A stretch of DNA of 64,000 bases. Origin: Oxalobacter paraformigenes. Lineage in GTDB: Bacteria > Pseudomonadota > Gammaproteobacteria > Burkholderiales > Burkholderiaceae_D. The notes under the pieces were generated by a model. That model was given only the letters and a program-made list of their open reading frames with translations, ran no database searches and was not told the origin of the DNA. Of the stretch, positions 36,554-46,533 are shown piece by piece. Position numbers and translations under genes: made by a program. The DNA is taken from the NCBI RefSeq assembly GCF_000158475.2, contig NZ_KI392031.1, positions 526,287 to 590,286 of the forward strand, read 5' to 3'. How positions within the stretch are numbered: position 1 is the stretch's first letter; the number at the start of each line of letters is the position of its first letter.

Positions 36554-37408
36554 TTATTCCGGATAGTTGGTGTCGATGGCGACCGGTTCGATGCCGTTCA
36601 TGTCGGCCTGGATTTTTTTGATCTGGCGGTTGGCGACCTTGTAGGCGTCCGGGCCGAGGAATAGATGCAGGGGCGGGTTTTCCATGCCGGAAACGGACAG
36701 GATGATTTCCGCGCCGCGCACGGGGTCGCCGATTTGCTGGTGGTTCATTTTTTTCAGCAGCATGTGGAAGGCTTCGCGTTTTGCGGCGTAATCGGGAATG
36801 GACGTGTCTTCAAACTGCATGGAGTCGGCCAGAAAGTCGGTGCGGAAGTTGCCCGGTTTGACGCAGGTGACCCGGATGCCGAAGTCGGCCAGTTCGTCGC
36901 GCAGGGATTCGGAAAGTCCGGCTATGGCGAATTTGGACGCGCAGTAAATGCCGCTGCCCGGAAATCCGGTGAAACCGGCCATCGACGAGAGGTTGAAGAT
37001 GTGGCCGGAGCGCTGCCGGCGCAGGTAGGGCAGGGCGTTGCGGATGACGTTCAGGACGCCGAAGACGTTGACGTCGAATTCGCGCCGGGCCAGCGTGTCG
37101 CTGATTTCTTCCACATAGCCGAACTGGCCGTAGCCGGCGTTGTTGACGATGACGTCGAGCCCGCCGAATTTTTCGACGGTTTTCGTCAAGGCGTTTTTGA
37201 CGGAAACTTCGTTGACGAGATCGGTTTCAAGGGGAAGAAAGCGGTCGTTTTCCCGGCCGATGGCCAGTTCGAGTCTGGCCAGTTGCCGTGTGGTCGAGGC
37301 AACGCGGTGGCCTTTTTCCAGCAGGAGGTTGGTCAATTCCAGTCCGAATCCGCGCGAGGCGCCGGTGATGAACCAGACTTTTCCGTTTTTCGGGCGCTTG
37401 TTTTCCAT
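36554..37408 (-). CDS. short-chain dehydrogenase/reductase
   Basis: This 284-residue classical SDR has the nucleotide-binding TGASRGFG near residue 15, NNAG near 90, the catalytic Ser in NLSSMAG and the YxxxK pair in YCASK. The Arg/Thr pattern after TGASRG and the length suit the NAD(P)-dependent oxidoreductase group often annotated without substrate. AAAGGAG precedes the ATG by seven bases. It is monocistronic. The substrate cannot be told from sequence or neighbours. Confidence 0.9.
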   Translation of the reverse strand: MENKRPKNGKVWFITGASRGFGLELTNLLLEKGHRVASTTRQLARLELAIGRENDRFLPLETDLVNEVSVKNALTKTVEKFGGLDVIVNNAGYGQFGYVEEISDTLARREFDVNVFGVLNVIRNALPYLRRQRSGHIFNLSSMAGFTGFPGSGIYCASKFAIAGLSESLRDELADFGIRVTCVKPGNFRTDFLADSMQFEDTSIPDYAAKREAFHMLLKKMNHQQIGDPVRGAEIILSVSGMENPPLHLFLGPDAYKVANRQIKKIQADMNGIEPVAIDTNYPE

Positions 37409-38134
37409 TTCCTGACTCCTTTAAGTGGTAAGGCCTGACGGGGCAGGCGTTGGCGGGATGGGACTGGAGTAAGTGTAACGGATACGGCGGAAAAATGGCG
37501 GAAGTCAGCCGGTTTTTTCGCGAAAAAACGGCGGCCGTTGCAACGCGCGTGCCGGGTGGGCGGCTTTTCAGGGCCTCTGTGTCCACGGACGGAGCCGCCG
37601 CGTCTTTTTCGTGAGGTCTTTTCGTGCCGGCGCTGGCGGTTTTTGCTGCGGAAAGGGCGTGCCGGCGGAAAAAGCCGGGGAAACGCCGGCTGCCCGCTCT
37701 GGCGGAGCCACCCCGCTGTGTTCGGGGCAGCCTGCGGCAGCGGCGATCGAAAGCCGTCAGAACGCGTTTTTCGGGACAGAGGAGCAGGACAGGGAACGGC
37801 GGAAACCGGGACGGCCGCTGGTTTACGGCCAGTCGCCGCCGTGCCGGGTTTCCCGGTTTTCGGGGGGCGCAAGGCGGCGCCATGAAGCGGGAAGAGGCGC
37901 GTTTGCGGCGGGAAAAGGCCGGCAGGCCGGTTTTTTTCGCGCCGATGAAAGAAAAAGAGCGGGCCGGTATAAGGCTGTCGCCCTTGCCTTTAGGCCGATC
38001 CCGTTTTGCCGGACTGAAATGGCGGGGGACGCGGCTTTTGTGGGACACGCCGGTTTCCGGCAGGGTTTTCCGGCCGGCCGGGTGAACCGGACACTGTCGG
38101 GCGCGTGTCCTGTCCGGTTTTGTTTTGTCGCCTG
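37409..38134. other. gene-free interval
   Basis: About 725 bp between the SDR gene and thyA, both on the minus strand, with no supported gene or RNA. Confidence 0.5.
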
Positions 38135-38968
38135 TCAGACGGCGATGGGGGCGGCGATGGCCGGGTGCGGATCGTATCCGGTGATTTCGAAGTCGTCGAG
38201 CGTGTAATCGAAAATGGAGGGTTTGTTCTTCAGTTTCAGCCCGGGCAGGGCGCGCGGTTCGCGGGAAAGCTGGAGGCGGGCCTGATCGAAATGGTTTTTG
38301 TACAGGTGCAGGTCGCCGATGGAATGGATCACTTCGCCGGGTTCCAGCCCGCACTGCCGGGCGATCATGTGGGTTAACAGGGCGGTGGAAGCCGTGTTGT
38401 ACGGGATGCCGAGGAAAATGTCGCCGGAGCGCTGGGTCATCATGCAGGAAAGCCGCCCGGCCGCCACCTGGAACTGGTACATGACATGGCAGGGGGCGAG
38501 CGCCATTTTGCCGTCTTTGACGTTGTCTTGCGGCGATTTCTTTTCGCTGGGCAAAAGCGCCACGTTCCAGGCGCTGATGATGTGGCGGCGGCTGTCGGGA
38601 TTTTCCCGGATGGAGTCGATCACGGCGGCAACCTGATCGTATCGCTTCCCGTCGGAACCTTCCCAGGATCGCCACTGGGCGCCGTAGATCGGGCCAAGGT
38701 CACCGGTTTCGGTAGCCCATTCGTCCCAGATCGTGACCTTGTTTTCGTGCAGATAGCGCACGTTGGTGCCGCCTTGCAAAAACCAGAGCAGTTCGCAGAT
38801 GATGGAACGGATGTGCAGCCGTTTGGTGGTCAAAAGCGGCAGGCCGTTTTTCAGGTCGTGCCGCATCATGCGGCCGAAGACGGCGCGGGTGCCGGTGCCG
38901 GTGCGGTCGCCCTTGTCGGCGCCGGTTTCCAGTATTTCCTTTAAGAGGTTCAGGTATTGACGTTCCAT
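38135..38968 (-). CDS. thyA: thymidylate synthase
   Basis: This 277-residue enzyme converts dUMP to dTMP with methylene-tetrahydrofolate in the cytoplasm. It carries the start [19 protein letters not shown], the catalytic cysteine in [12 protein letters not shown] (C160), [13 protein letters not shown] and the C-terminal PIAV. An extra ~13 residues lie between WNVA and MALAPCH relative to the common bacterial form, an insertion also known in other ThyA proteins. No dihydrofolate reductase gene follows, although thyA-folA is a frequent pair. Confidence 0.95.
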   Translation of the reverse strand: MERQYLNLLKEILETGADKGDRTGTGTRAVFGRMMRHDLKNGLPLLTTKRLHIRSIICELLWFLQGGTNVRYLHENKVTIWDEWATETGDLGPIYGAQWRSWEGSDGKRYDQVAAVIDSIRENPDSRRHIISAWNVALLPSEKKSPQDNVKDGKMALAPCHVMYQFQVAAGRLSCMMTQRSGDIFLGIPYNTASTALLTHMIARQCGLEPGEVIHSIGDLHLYKNHFDQARLQLSREPRALPGLKLKNKPSIFDYTLDDFEITGYDPHPAIAAPIAV

Positions 38969-39042
38969 GTTTTATCGACGAACCGCCGTTTTATCGGTTC
39001 GGGAGGAAGGGTGAAAACGGCATTGTAGCGCATCCGGCCGGC

Positions 39043-40998
39043 TCAGTTAAAGACGTCTTGCGCCGGAACCTGCGGTACGCTCACAGGCGGTATGGCGGCA
39101 GGCGGCGGGCTGGCCGCTTTGCCCGCCGCCTGTGCCGGGGGAAGGCGGGCGGAACCGTCCGGTGGCGCTGTTCTCATGTCGTCGAGTTTTGAAAGCGCCC
39201 GGGCGGCGTCGGGATGGCCCGCTTTTTGCGCCATCCCGAACCAGTCGCGGGCCTTGTCCGGATCGCGCGCTACGCCGTTGCCTCTGGCGTAGATCGTTCC
39301 CAGAATGAAGGCCGATTCGGCATGGCCGGCCCGGGCGGCTTTGGTGAAATAATGGATGGCTTCGGGAATGTCTTGCGGCACGCCGACGCCCAGATACAGG
39401 AGGCTGGCGTAAAAGTGGCTGGCGTCGGCATAGCCGCTGCCCGCGCTTTTCCTGAGCCATGTTGCCGCGGTGTCGGGCTCCTGTTTCAGGGCGTTGGCGG
39501 AAAGCAGAAACAGGGCCAGACGGTACTGGGCGGGAGCATAGCCCTGCCGGGCCGCCTTTTCAAACCATTCGCGGGCTTTGGCCGGGTCGGCCGGCGCGCC
39601 ACGGCCGTGAGCGTAAAGGAGCGCCAGCTGTTCCTGCGCATACGGGTCGTTCAGGCGCGCCGCTTTTTCAAACCGGCGGAACGCTTCCGTGTCGTTTTGC
39701 GCCGTGCCGATGCCTTTAAGAGAGAGGTAACCGAGCGCGGATATCGCGCGGATATCGTTTTGGGCGGCCGCTTTTGAAAACCATGTTGCGGCTTCTTCCG
39801 GATCCGGCGGGATGCCGTCGCCTTTCAGCGTCAGGTAGCCGAGCGTGTATTGCGCCGGCGGGAAGCCTTCTTCCGCCAGCCGCGTGAATTCTTTTATCGC
39901 GGCCTGCCGGTTTTCGGGGCCGCCTTTTCCGGCAAATTGCAGCAGGGCAAGCTGATAGGCGGCGTTCCGGTGACCGCTTTGGGCCGCCTTTTCAAACCAC
40001 TCGCGGGCACTGGCCGGATCGGCCGGCATGCCGATGCCGTTTTTGGCCATCATGCCGAGTTCGAACCGGGCTTGCCTGTCGTTTCGGGCGGCCGCTTTTT
40101 CCAGCCATTTTCGGGCGGCGGCCGGGTCGGGCGGCGCGGTCGTTTTGCGCAGGTTCAGGATGCCGAGCGCGGTCATGGCCGGAACATGGCCCTTTTCGGC
40201 CGACTGACGGAACCATTGCATGGCCAGCGCCTCGTTTTTCGGCGTTCCCTCACCGGATACGAGCATCGTGCCGAGCCAGTACATGGCAGCGGGATGCCCT
40301 GTCTTGGCCGCTGCCGCGAACAGGGCGAGGGCTTTTTCCGGATCGGCTTTCACGCAGATTCCGTTTTTGTAGAGCATGCCGCGATCGACATATTCATCGG
40401 CGTCCTGCGCTTCTGGATGGGCACGGAGGATGTCGAGCACGGCGGCGCACCGGCTGTCTTCTCCGTTTGCCGCGGGTGAAGCGGAAGGGGTGGCCGCAGC
40501 GGCGGGAATGGAGGAAGCCGGAAGGGAACCGGAAGAATCCGCGGCAACCGGAGCAACCGGAAAAGGCGCTCTGGCCGGGCTGGCGGCCGTTTCCGGAGCG
40601 GACGGGGCGGCTGGAGGGAGGGCAACAGCGGGTGAAACCGGCAAAGCGGAAGGTGCTGACGATACTGACGGGGCAGGCGAGGCCGATAAGGCAGGCGAGG
40701 CAGGGGGGGCCGGGGGGAGAGAGGAAGCGGAAGCGCTGCCGATGCCGGAAGCGGGTGGCGCGCTGGTGTCTGGGTGTTCCTGTTCTTCCGCCTGCGATTC
40801 GTATTTCAGAATGTCCGGCCGGGTATCGACGGGTTTTCCCGAGCTGATGATTTCGCCGATGAAGGTGAAAAGGGCGGGCGTTTTCCATTCGGCGGGACGG
40901 GAGGCGTTTTCATACAGGCGGTCGTCGGCATGGACGGCCGAAACGCTGGCCAACAGCGGGAAAAACGCCAAAAGGCAGGGAAAAAGACGGGGATGCAT
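39043..40998 (-). CDS. exported Sel1-repeat protein (~651 residues)
   Basis: The start is the ATG at 40998, giving the signal peptide LFPCLLAFFPLLASVSAVHA. A frame extending to 41562 has noncoding composition. After ~50 residues comes a long Ala/Ser/Pro stretch (to ~190), a likely flexible linker, then about twelve Sel1 repeats and a Pro/Ala-rich tail. It should be a periplasmic or surface repeat scaffold. Its repeats use mainly GG-rich codons, like the 1527-residue paralogue at 52.6 kb. No partner gene is adjacent: 74 bp separates its stop from the start of thyA on the same strand. Confidence 0.85.
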   Translation of the reverse strand: MHPRLFPCLLAFFPLLASVSAVHADDRLYENASRPAEWKTPALFTFIGEIISSGKPVDTRPDILKYESQAEEQEHPDTSAPPASGIGSASASSLPPAPPASPALSASPAPSVSSAPSALPVSPAVALPPAAPSAPETAASPARAPFPVAPVAADSSGSLPASSIPAAAATPSASPAANGEDSRCAAVLDILRAHPEAQDADEYVDRGMLYKNGICVKADPEKALALFAAAAKTGHPAAMYWLGTMLVSGEGTPKNEALAMQWFRQSAEKGHVPAMTALGILNLRKTTAPPDPAAARKWLEKAAARNDRQARFELGMMAKNGIGMPADPASAREWFEKAAQSGHRNAAYQLALLQFAGKGGPENRQAAIKEFTRLAEEGFPPAQYTLGYLTLKGDGIPPDPEEAATWFSKAAAQNDIRAISALGYLSLKGIGTAQNDTEAFRRFEKAARLNDPYAQEQLALLYAHGRGAPADPAKAREWFEKAARQGYAPAQYRLALFLLSANALKQEPDTAATWLRKSAGSGYADASHFYASLLYLGVGVPQDIPEAIHYFTKAARAGHAESAFILGTIYARGNGVARDPDKARDWFGMAQKAGHPDAARALSKLDDMRTAPPDGSARLPPAQAAGKAASPPPAAIPPVSVPQVPAQDVFN

Positions 40999-41715
40999 AT
41001 GCCTGAAGCGGGGCCAAATTTTTATGGTAGTGCCAAAGGGCGTTTTATGCAATAAAAGGCGGGGGCAAAAGCGTGTCCGTTCACGGACTTTGCGGCAAGG
41101 GCTGAAAGGGCTGGCAAAGGGTTCCCTTGCGGCGGAAGCCAGAAGAGGCCGGGGCCGGGCGGCACGGTTTCTTTCGGCCCTTGCAGGGAAAAGGACGGCT
41201 TTATCGCCGGTACCGCTCCCTGTTTTCCCGGACGGGGAAGACGCGGGCAAAAAAGAGGCTTTCTTGCGGCGGATGTGTTGTATGGCGCCTGAGATCGGGG
41301 AAGGGCTATGGCGGTTGCCGGGGTTCGGCGGGTCAAGCGGATGTGACCGTTTGCGCGATATCGTTCCCTTTTCCGGGCCGGTTCCGGAAAAGGCCGGCAG
41401 GCGGATCGGGAGAGAAGGGGCCGGTACCGGGGAAAATGGAGGAAAGGCGGGGCGGCCCCGACCGGTCTGTCGCGGAAGTCTTTGTCTGGCGCCCTGCCCC
41501 CGGCAAGGACGGAAAGCGGCGTACAGCCTGTCCGGCGTTCTTTTGCGGGCAGGCGGCGACATCCGGGGGGAAGCAAAACGGCGGGAGACAGTGCATCCGG
41601 TTTGGTAAGCCGGAGGCGTCAGGGTGTGGCCCGGTTGCCGAAAATTCCCGGAAAAAGGGCTTTATGGCATAAAATGGCGGAATTCTCCGGCCAGAGCCGG
41701 ATTGTTGACTGATTA
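40999..41715. other. divergent gene-free interval
   Basis: About 700 bp between divergently oriented genes. It should hold promoters for both the Sel1 gene and the glycosyltransferase, but I see no clear box pairs and no other feature. Confidence 0.5.
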
Positions 41716-42744
41716 ATGGAAACGTTTTGTATGGCTTTACCGCTTGTCTCCGTCATTGTCCCGGTTTACCGGGCGCAGGCGTACCTGGCGCGCTGTCTGG
41801 ATTCGATTGTCGGCCAGACTTACCCGAATCTGGAAATTCTTCTGGTGGACGACGGTTCTCCGGATGCCTGCGGCGCGATATGCGACGATTACGCGGCAAG
41901 GGATGCCCGCATCCGGGTGTTTCATCTGGAAAACGGCGGGGTGGCCAGAGCGCGGAATGTCGCGCTCGACGCCATGACGGGCGAATATGTCATTTTCGTC
42001 GATGCCGACGATTATATCGCGCCGGAACTGGTCGAAAAGGCGCTTCAAACGGCGCGGGAACGTTCGGCGGACATTGTGGTGTTCGATTTCTGGAATATCG
42101 AAAAAGACGGGCTGCAACTGATGACCCAGTGTTATCATCCCGGCGATGTCGGCATTGAAAAAATGCGGGAACTGATCCTGAAAGACGAGCTTTTAAGCTA
42201 TATGTGGAACAAGTTTTTCCGGGCCAGCCTCTTTGAAGGTATCCGCATCGCGTCGGTCCGGACTTTTTCGGACTTGCTGGTGATGCCGCGGATTTTCATG
42301 CAGGCCAAAAGCGCGGTTTATGTCCGGACGCCCTATTATTACTACAATCTCCTGAACGACGGTTCCCTGACGTCCATAAAAAGCGTGTCCAACAAGCAGA
42401 ATGCGAAAAACCGCTACGGCATGTTCCGGGCATGGGAAGAACGCGAGCGGGTGGCCCGGGAATGCTGTGAAAGCGTGGTGGAATACAGCGAACGCCGGGC
42501 GGTCAACAGTGCGATCAGTACGCGCGTGATTGATTTGTACAGACCCGCTTTGTCGGAAGAGGAAACGGAACGGCTCGGGCGGTTTCTGGAAGACAAGAAA
42601 CGGAACCGGGTGTCCCGCATCGACGCGAAATACCGGACGCTCTGGTGGCTGTCCGATCATTGTCCGCTCCTTTGCCGTCTGTACGGGTATCTCAGCGTGA
42701 AATTGTTCCAGTGGAAACTGGCCCTGAAAGAAAGGAAAGCCTGA
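41716..42744 (+). CDS. family 2 glycosyltransferase
   Basis: This 342-residue GT-A enzyme opens with LVSVIVPVYRAQAYLARCLDSI, then LLVDDGSPDACG, ENGGVARARN and the metal-binding FVDADDYI. ATG 41716 is used; ATG 41731 is an alternative that begins nearer the fold. The C-terminal ~130 residues are basic and helical, with no membrane span. Such enzymes add a sugar in cell-surface polysaccharide or LPS core synthesis. It stands alone here, so the acceptor cannot be inferred. Confidence 0.9.
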   Translation: METFCMALPLVSVIVPVYRAQAYLARCLDSIVGQTYPNLEILLVDDGSPDACGAICDDYAARDARIRVFHLENGGVARARNVALDAMTGEYVIFVDADDYIAPELVEKALQTARERSADIVVFDFWNIEKDGLQLMTQCYHPGDVGIEKMRELILKDELLSYMWNKFFRASLFEGIRIASVRTFSDLLVMPRIFMQAKSAVYVRTPYYYYNLLNDGSLTSIKSVSNKQNAKNRYGMFRAWEERERVARECCESVVEYSERRAVNSAISTRVIDLYRPALSEEETERLGRFLEDKKRNRVSRIDAKYRTLWWLSDHCPLLCRLYGYLSVKLFQWKLALKERKA

Positions 42745-42942
42745 AGCCGGACAGGCCAGCCGGGCTGTGCCGGCGGGGCGCGGGAAAACGCCCTTTTCCG
42801 GAAAAGTCCGGCCTTGCAAGACGGCTGGCGCGGGAACGCCTTTTCCGGCCGTCCTGTGGCCGTATGGGGGCAAAAGGAAAGTCCGCGAAGCCATCCGTCT
42901 CCGGACGGCCACGCGGGGAAAGGGGAAGAGGGCGTCTTTTTT

Positions 42943-44406
42943 TTATTCCAGATTGCCCAGATGCAATGTCTTCACTTCCAGATAGTCTTCCAGTCCCAGC
43001 ACCGAGCCTTCCCGGCCGAGTCCCGATTCCTTGACGCCGCCGAACGGGGCGACGGTGGAGGAAACGCCGGTGTCGTTGATGCCGATCATCCCGGCCTCGA
43101 CCGCTTCCGACATCCGGAAAACGCGCGAGAGGTCTTTCGTATAGAAATACGCAGCCAGCCCGAAAGGCGTGTTGTTGGCGCGATAGACGGCTTCCTGTTC
43201 CGTTTGGAAGCGGAAACAGGCGGCGACCGGCCCGAAGGTTTCCTCGTGCGCGAGCGCCATATCGTCAGAGCAGTGCGAAAGCAGCGTCGGTTCGTAAAAC
43301 GTGCCGCCCAGCGGACTCCGTTTGCCGCCGGTCACGATTTCCGCGCCTTTGTCCAGAGCGTCTTTGACGTGCCGTTCAACTTTTTCCAGCGCTTTTTCAT
43401 CAATTAAGGGGCCGATGGCAACGCCGGGCGTCATGCCGTCGCCAACCGTCAGCCTGCCGATGGCTTCCGCCAGTTTTCCGACATAGGCGTCATAGACGGC
43501 ATCCTGTACATAAATGCGGTTGATGGCGACGCACACCTGTCCGGCATTGCGGAACTTGTTGGCAACCGTGCCGGCCACGGCGGCGTCGATGTCGGCATCG
43601 TCGAACACGATCAAGGGCGCGTTGCCGCCCAGTTCCATCGTGACGCGCTTTAAGGTGTCGGCCGCGTTTCTGACCAGCGTCTTGCCGACCGCGGTCGAAC
43701 CGGTGAACGTGATCTTGCGCACGTCGGAAGACGCCATGATCGCGTCGGAAATGGCGTGTGTATCGCCGCAGACGCCGTTCAGTACGCCGGGCGGGATGCC
43801 GGCCGCGTCGGCCAGCGCCAGCAGGGCATTGGCGCACAGCGGGGTTTCGGCGGCCGGCTTGATCAGCGCGGTGCAGCCGGCCGCCAGCGCGGGCCCCAGT
43901 TTCCGGGTCAGCATGGCCATCGGGAAATTCCAGGGCGTGATGGCGGCGACGACGCCGACCGGTTCGCGCGTTGCGAAAATCCGGGAATGCGGCTTGAAGG
44001 GCGGGATGATTTCCCCGTTGGCGCGCCGGGCTTCTTCGGCGAACCACTGGATGAAACTGGCGGCGTAATCGACTTCGCCCAATGCTTCGGGCAGGGGTTT
44101 GCCCTGTTCGGCCGTCATCAGTTCGCCGAGAAAGGGTTTGTTTTCCATAATCAGGGCATACCACCGGTTCAGGATGGCGGCCCGTTCGGCCGCGGTCGTT
44201 TTCCGCCAGTCGGAAAACGCCGTTTTCGCCGAAATGATGGCCGCTTCCGTTTCCTCGCGGCCGCTCCAGGCGACGTCGGCCAGCCGTTCGCCGGTGGCCG
44301 GGTTCGTGTCCGGGAACGTCTTGCCGGTCGTGATCCACTTGCCGTGGATGAAAGCGCCGGTCTTGAAAAATTCGTTGTTTTTGAGTCTGTCGTGCAGTGC
44401 GCTCAT
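42943..44406 (-). CDS. gabD: succinate-semialdehyde dehydrogenase-type aldehyde dehydrogenase
   Basis: The protein has 487 residues of the ALDH superfamily. PWNFP, FTGSTAVGK, the general base E258 in ELGG and the nucleophile C292 in NAGQVCVAINRIYV are in place, with EETFGPV toward the end. Overall pattern and length fit GabD, which oxidises succinate semialdehyde to succinate with NAD(P). The usual GQTCVCANR reads GQVCVAINR, a mild deviation beside the nucleophile. No gabT or gabP is nearby, so another aldehyde substrate is possible. Confidence 0.85.
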   Translation of the reverse strand: MSALHDRLKNNEFFKTGAFIHGKWITTGKTFPDTNPATGERLADVAWSGREETEAAIISAKTAFSDWRKTTAAERAAILNRWYALIMENKPFLGELMTAEQGKPLPEALGEVDYAASFIQWFAEEARRANGEIIPPFKPHSRIFATREPVGVVAAITPWNFPMAMLTRKLGPALAAGCTALIKPAAETPLCANALLALADAAGIPPGVLNGVCGDTHAISDAIMASSDVRKITFTGSTAVGKTLVRNAADTLKRVTMELGGNAPLIVFDDADIDAAVAGTVANKFRNAGQVCVAINRIYVQDAVYDAYVGKLAEAIGRLTVGDGMTPGVAIGPLIDEKALEKVERHVKDALDKGAEIVTGGKRSPLGGTFYEPTLLSHCSDDMALAHEETFGPVAACFRFQTEQEAVYRANNTPFGLAAYFYTKDLSRVFRMSEAVEAGMIGINDTGVSSTVAPFGGVKESGLGREGSVLGLEDYLEVKTLHLGNLE

Positions 44407-44543
44407 GGCGTCTCCTCGTTGTCAGGAACGTTTTTTGACAGGGACAAGCATACCGCAGGCAGACGGCTTTGACCATGATGCAAATGAAGGACAGGTATCC
44501 GCAAGGGCAGGCATGGCGGAATACGGCTTCGGGCATGGGCCGA

Positions 44544-44571
44544 AAGGCCTCTCCCTGCCGGGAGAGGCCTT
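44544..44571 (-). terminator. strong hairpin downstream of the first fibre array
   Basis: AAGGCCTCTCCC and GGGAGAGGCCTT form a perfect 12-bp stem around TGCC, 67 bp past the last gene of the array. The T-run on the minus strand is short (TTT), so it may be a terminator or a decayed fibre-gene leader hairpin, which it resembles. Confidence 0.55.
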
Positions 44572-44638
44572 GCGTGAAACAGGACGCCGCGTTCGCTCAT
44601 GGCGCAAATGCGGCGGAAGACGGGGCGGCGACCGGTTT

Positions 44639-45475
44639 TCAGGCGCTTTCGCCGCAGGCGTGCCAGAGAAAACCGTTCCAGTGGCCGCTTTTCCTGTTGT
44701 TTAACTGGCAAGCCGTGAAACCGGAATCCGATTGGGCCGCCAGCCCGATGCTGGCGGCATGGTTCTTTTCTCCGGTGAAACCGGAGGGCGTCAGGCTGAT
44801 GTGCCAAAGCGTTCCGAAAGCCCGCGGAAAAGCGATGGAAACCGTTCCTCCGGGGCCGATGGCGGCTTCTCCGCCCTGTTCCAGCCAGCCGTCCGGCCAC
44901 AGGCAGTACCAGTTTTTCCCGTCGTGCCGCGAGTCGGCCATTTGCCTGTCAGTCGCCCGGCTAAAGGGGAGCGGGCCGGTTTCGCCGCTTGTGGTCTTGT
45001 CCGTTTCCGCCCGGCAGACGGACAGTTCGGCAGGAGCCTCAGGGCGGGAGGAAGAAGCGGGATTGCTGTGCCCGTCTGCGCCCCTGCCGGAAAAGTCGGC
45101 GGAAAAAGCCGGTTCTTCCGGACGGGTCTGGCCGCCTGCCGCGCCGGTTTTCGCGGCAGGGAACAAGCGGTTGTGAACGGTGTCCAGCGCGGCGGGCTTC
45201 TTTTCCGTGGCGTTGCCGGAGAACGCGGCCGGGGCCGGGTGCAGCGCCTCGTATTCGGCCTGCCAGCGTTCGACATAAGGGGCGACTTCGGCTTCATACG
45301 AGGCGATGGCTTCGTTCGACATGACCCCGCCGGTACGGTATTCGATATGGCCGCGGCCGTTGTGCCACTGGAGCGCGTGCAGGTTTTCGGCATGCGCCGT
45401 GAAGGCGCACGACAGGGCCATGCCGTCGCAAATGATGATCCCGTCGGCCGGAATGACGGTAACGTGTTCTTTCAT
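44639..45475 (-). CDS. tail-fibre-associated protein, last gene of array 1
   Basis: The protein has 278 residues from the ATG at 45475, with AAGGAGACC upstream. Residues 1-75 carry VTVIPADGIIICDGMAL, ALQWHNGRGHIEY and YVERWQAEYEAL, a layout seen in small proteins that follow phage tail-fibre genes. The rest is Ser/Thr/Pro-rich, then a beta-rich C-terminal half (~170-278) with WYCLWPDGWLEQGG and GTVSIAFPRAFGTLW. The WPDGWxxQxG...F...F motif resembles the tip module of some prophage fibres (gp53-like). It starts 11 bp after the stop of the collar gene and belongs to the same operon. It may be a second fibre tip or a chaperone. Confidence 0.75.
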   Translation of the reverse strand: MKEHVTVIPADGIIICDGMALSCAFTAHAENLHALQWHNGRGHIEYRTGGVMSNEAIASYEAEVAPYVERWQAEYEALHPAPAAFSGNATEKKPAALDTVHNRLFPAAKTGAAGGQTRPEEPAFSADFSGRGADGHSNPASSSRPEAPAELSVCRAETDKTTSGETGPLPFSRATDRQMADSRHDGKNWYCLWPDGWLEQGGEAAIGPGGTVSIAFPRAFGTLWHISLTPSGFTGEKNHAASIGLAAQSDSGFTACQLNNRKSGHWNGFLWHACGESA

Positions 45476-45486
45476 ACCGGGTCTCC

Positions 45487-46434
45487 TTACTGTTTCAGGA
45501 TGAAGCAAAGGGCGTAATAGGGCGGTACGGTCGAAACCGAACCGGACAGGCTGTGGGAGTGGGGCTGGTTGCCGCCTTGTACTGTTGTGTACAAATAGGT
45601 AAAGGCAAAATTATCAGTGGTTCTTTCTACTTGAAATCCATTACCTGCGTTGCCACTACGGCTTATGTAATAACCAACGCCATGATTGTGCGATGGTATC
45701 TGATTGATCGTTAGAGTCGTCTCGCCTGTCTGGCCCGATACGGCACCAGTTGTCGCTCCTCCTTTTGCATACACCGCATACGCCTTGCCCGCCCCGACAA
45801 CGAAGCGGTCGCGCAGGTCGGGCGTGCCGTTTTCTCCATTGCAGAGCAGCCAGCCGGAAGGGATATGGTCGGCCGCTCCCGAGTACATCGCGATCAGGCC
45901 GGAGGGGATGCCTTCGCTTTTGTCCAGCTTTTCCATCAGTTCGGTCTTGTCGGCCTTTTCGTCCAGTACCGGCATGAGGGAAACGCCGAAGGCAGGGTTT
46001 TCGAGCACCCATTTGTTCAGGGTGGCGTCGTATTTCATTTCCAGCCAGTGGCCGTCGCCGGCGATGTCGCCGGGCAAAAGGGGCAAGTTGTTGCCCTTGA
46101 CGATCGGCAGGGCGCCGGTTTCGTCCGCCCGGAAAGTAGGGACAGCGGTCGTGCTGGCCGCTTTGGCCCGAATTTGCACATGCAGGCCGTGCAGCGGTTT
46201 CAGGATGGGCGGGGTGAAGGCGGCCGTCAGGGCGTCGGCCGTGCCGGCGGCGTCGGCGCGGTATTTTTCCTGTGCGCCGAAAACGTCGCGGGCGTCCTGT
46301 TTGTCGGCACTGTCGGTGCCGAAAAGATCGGCGATGAATTGCCGGAGGTTGCCCATCGCGAGCCGGAATTCGCCGGTCGTGGTTTCGGGTTTCTTGGTGC
46401 CTTCCAGCAGGTTCTTGTCAGGCAGAATAGCCAT
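45487..46434 (-). CDS. phage tail-collar fibre protein (module C)
   Basis: The protein has 315 residues. The N-terminal attachment region (MAILPDKNLLEGTKKPETTT, GEFRLAMGNLRQF) and a shared mid-section with GNNLPLLPGDIAGDGHWLEM are followed by a short helix, then a tail-collar domain (GLIAMYSGAADHIPSGWLLCNG, TPDLRDRFVVGAG) and a His-rich C-terminal tip (QIPSHNHGVGYY, QPHSHSLSG). Such proteins form the distal receptor-binding fibre of phages and tailocins. The ATG at 46434 is preceded by AGAGAGA-type Shine-Dalgarno sequence right after a hairpin and T-run. N-terminal ~150 residues match modules A and B, while the tip does not. Confidence 0.88.
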   Translation of the reverse strand: MAILPDKNLLEGTKKPETTTGEFRLAMGNLRQFIADLFGTDSADKQDARDVFGAQEKYRADAAGTADALTAAFTPPILKPLHGLHVQIRAKAASTTAVPTFRADETGALPIVKGNNLPLLPGDIAGDGHWLEMKYDATLNKWVLENPAFGVSLMPVLDEKADKTELMEKLDKSEGIPSGLIAMYSGAADHIPSGWLLCNGENGTPDLRDRFVVGAGKAYAVYAKGGATTGAVSGQTGETTLTINQIPSHNHGVGYYISRSGNAGNGFQVERTTDNFAFTYLYTTVQGGNQPHSHSLSGSVSTVPPYYALCFILKQ

Positions 46435-46445
46435 TCTCTCTCCAT

Positions 46446-46470
46446 AAAAAAGCCTTCCCTGCCGGGAAGG
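46446..46470 (-). terminator. leader hairpin + T-run before module C
   Basis: On the minus strand CCTTCCC/GGGAAGG (plus 46464-46470 and 46453-46459) around a 4-base loop is followed by C and six T, then ATGGAG and the start codon 12 bases on. It lies between the DUF4376 stop and the fibre start. Confidence 0.75.
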
Positions 46471-46533
46471 GGGTGTGACAAAAAACGGGATACCCTGTTG
46501 CGGCCTATCCCGTCACAGAAACGGTTTCTTTTT

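Noticed and set aside
40999-41562. N-terminal extension of the 651-residue Sel1 protein to 41562
   Set aside because: The extension is Arg/Pro-rich and would bury the clear signal peptide that starts at 40998.
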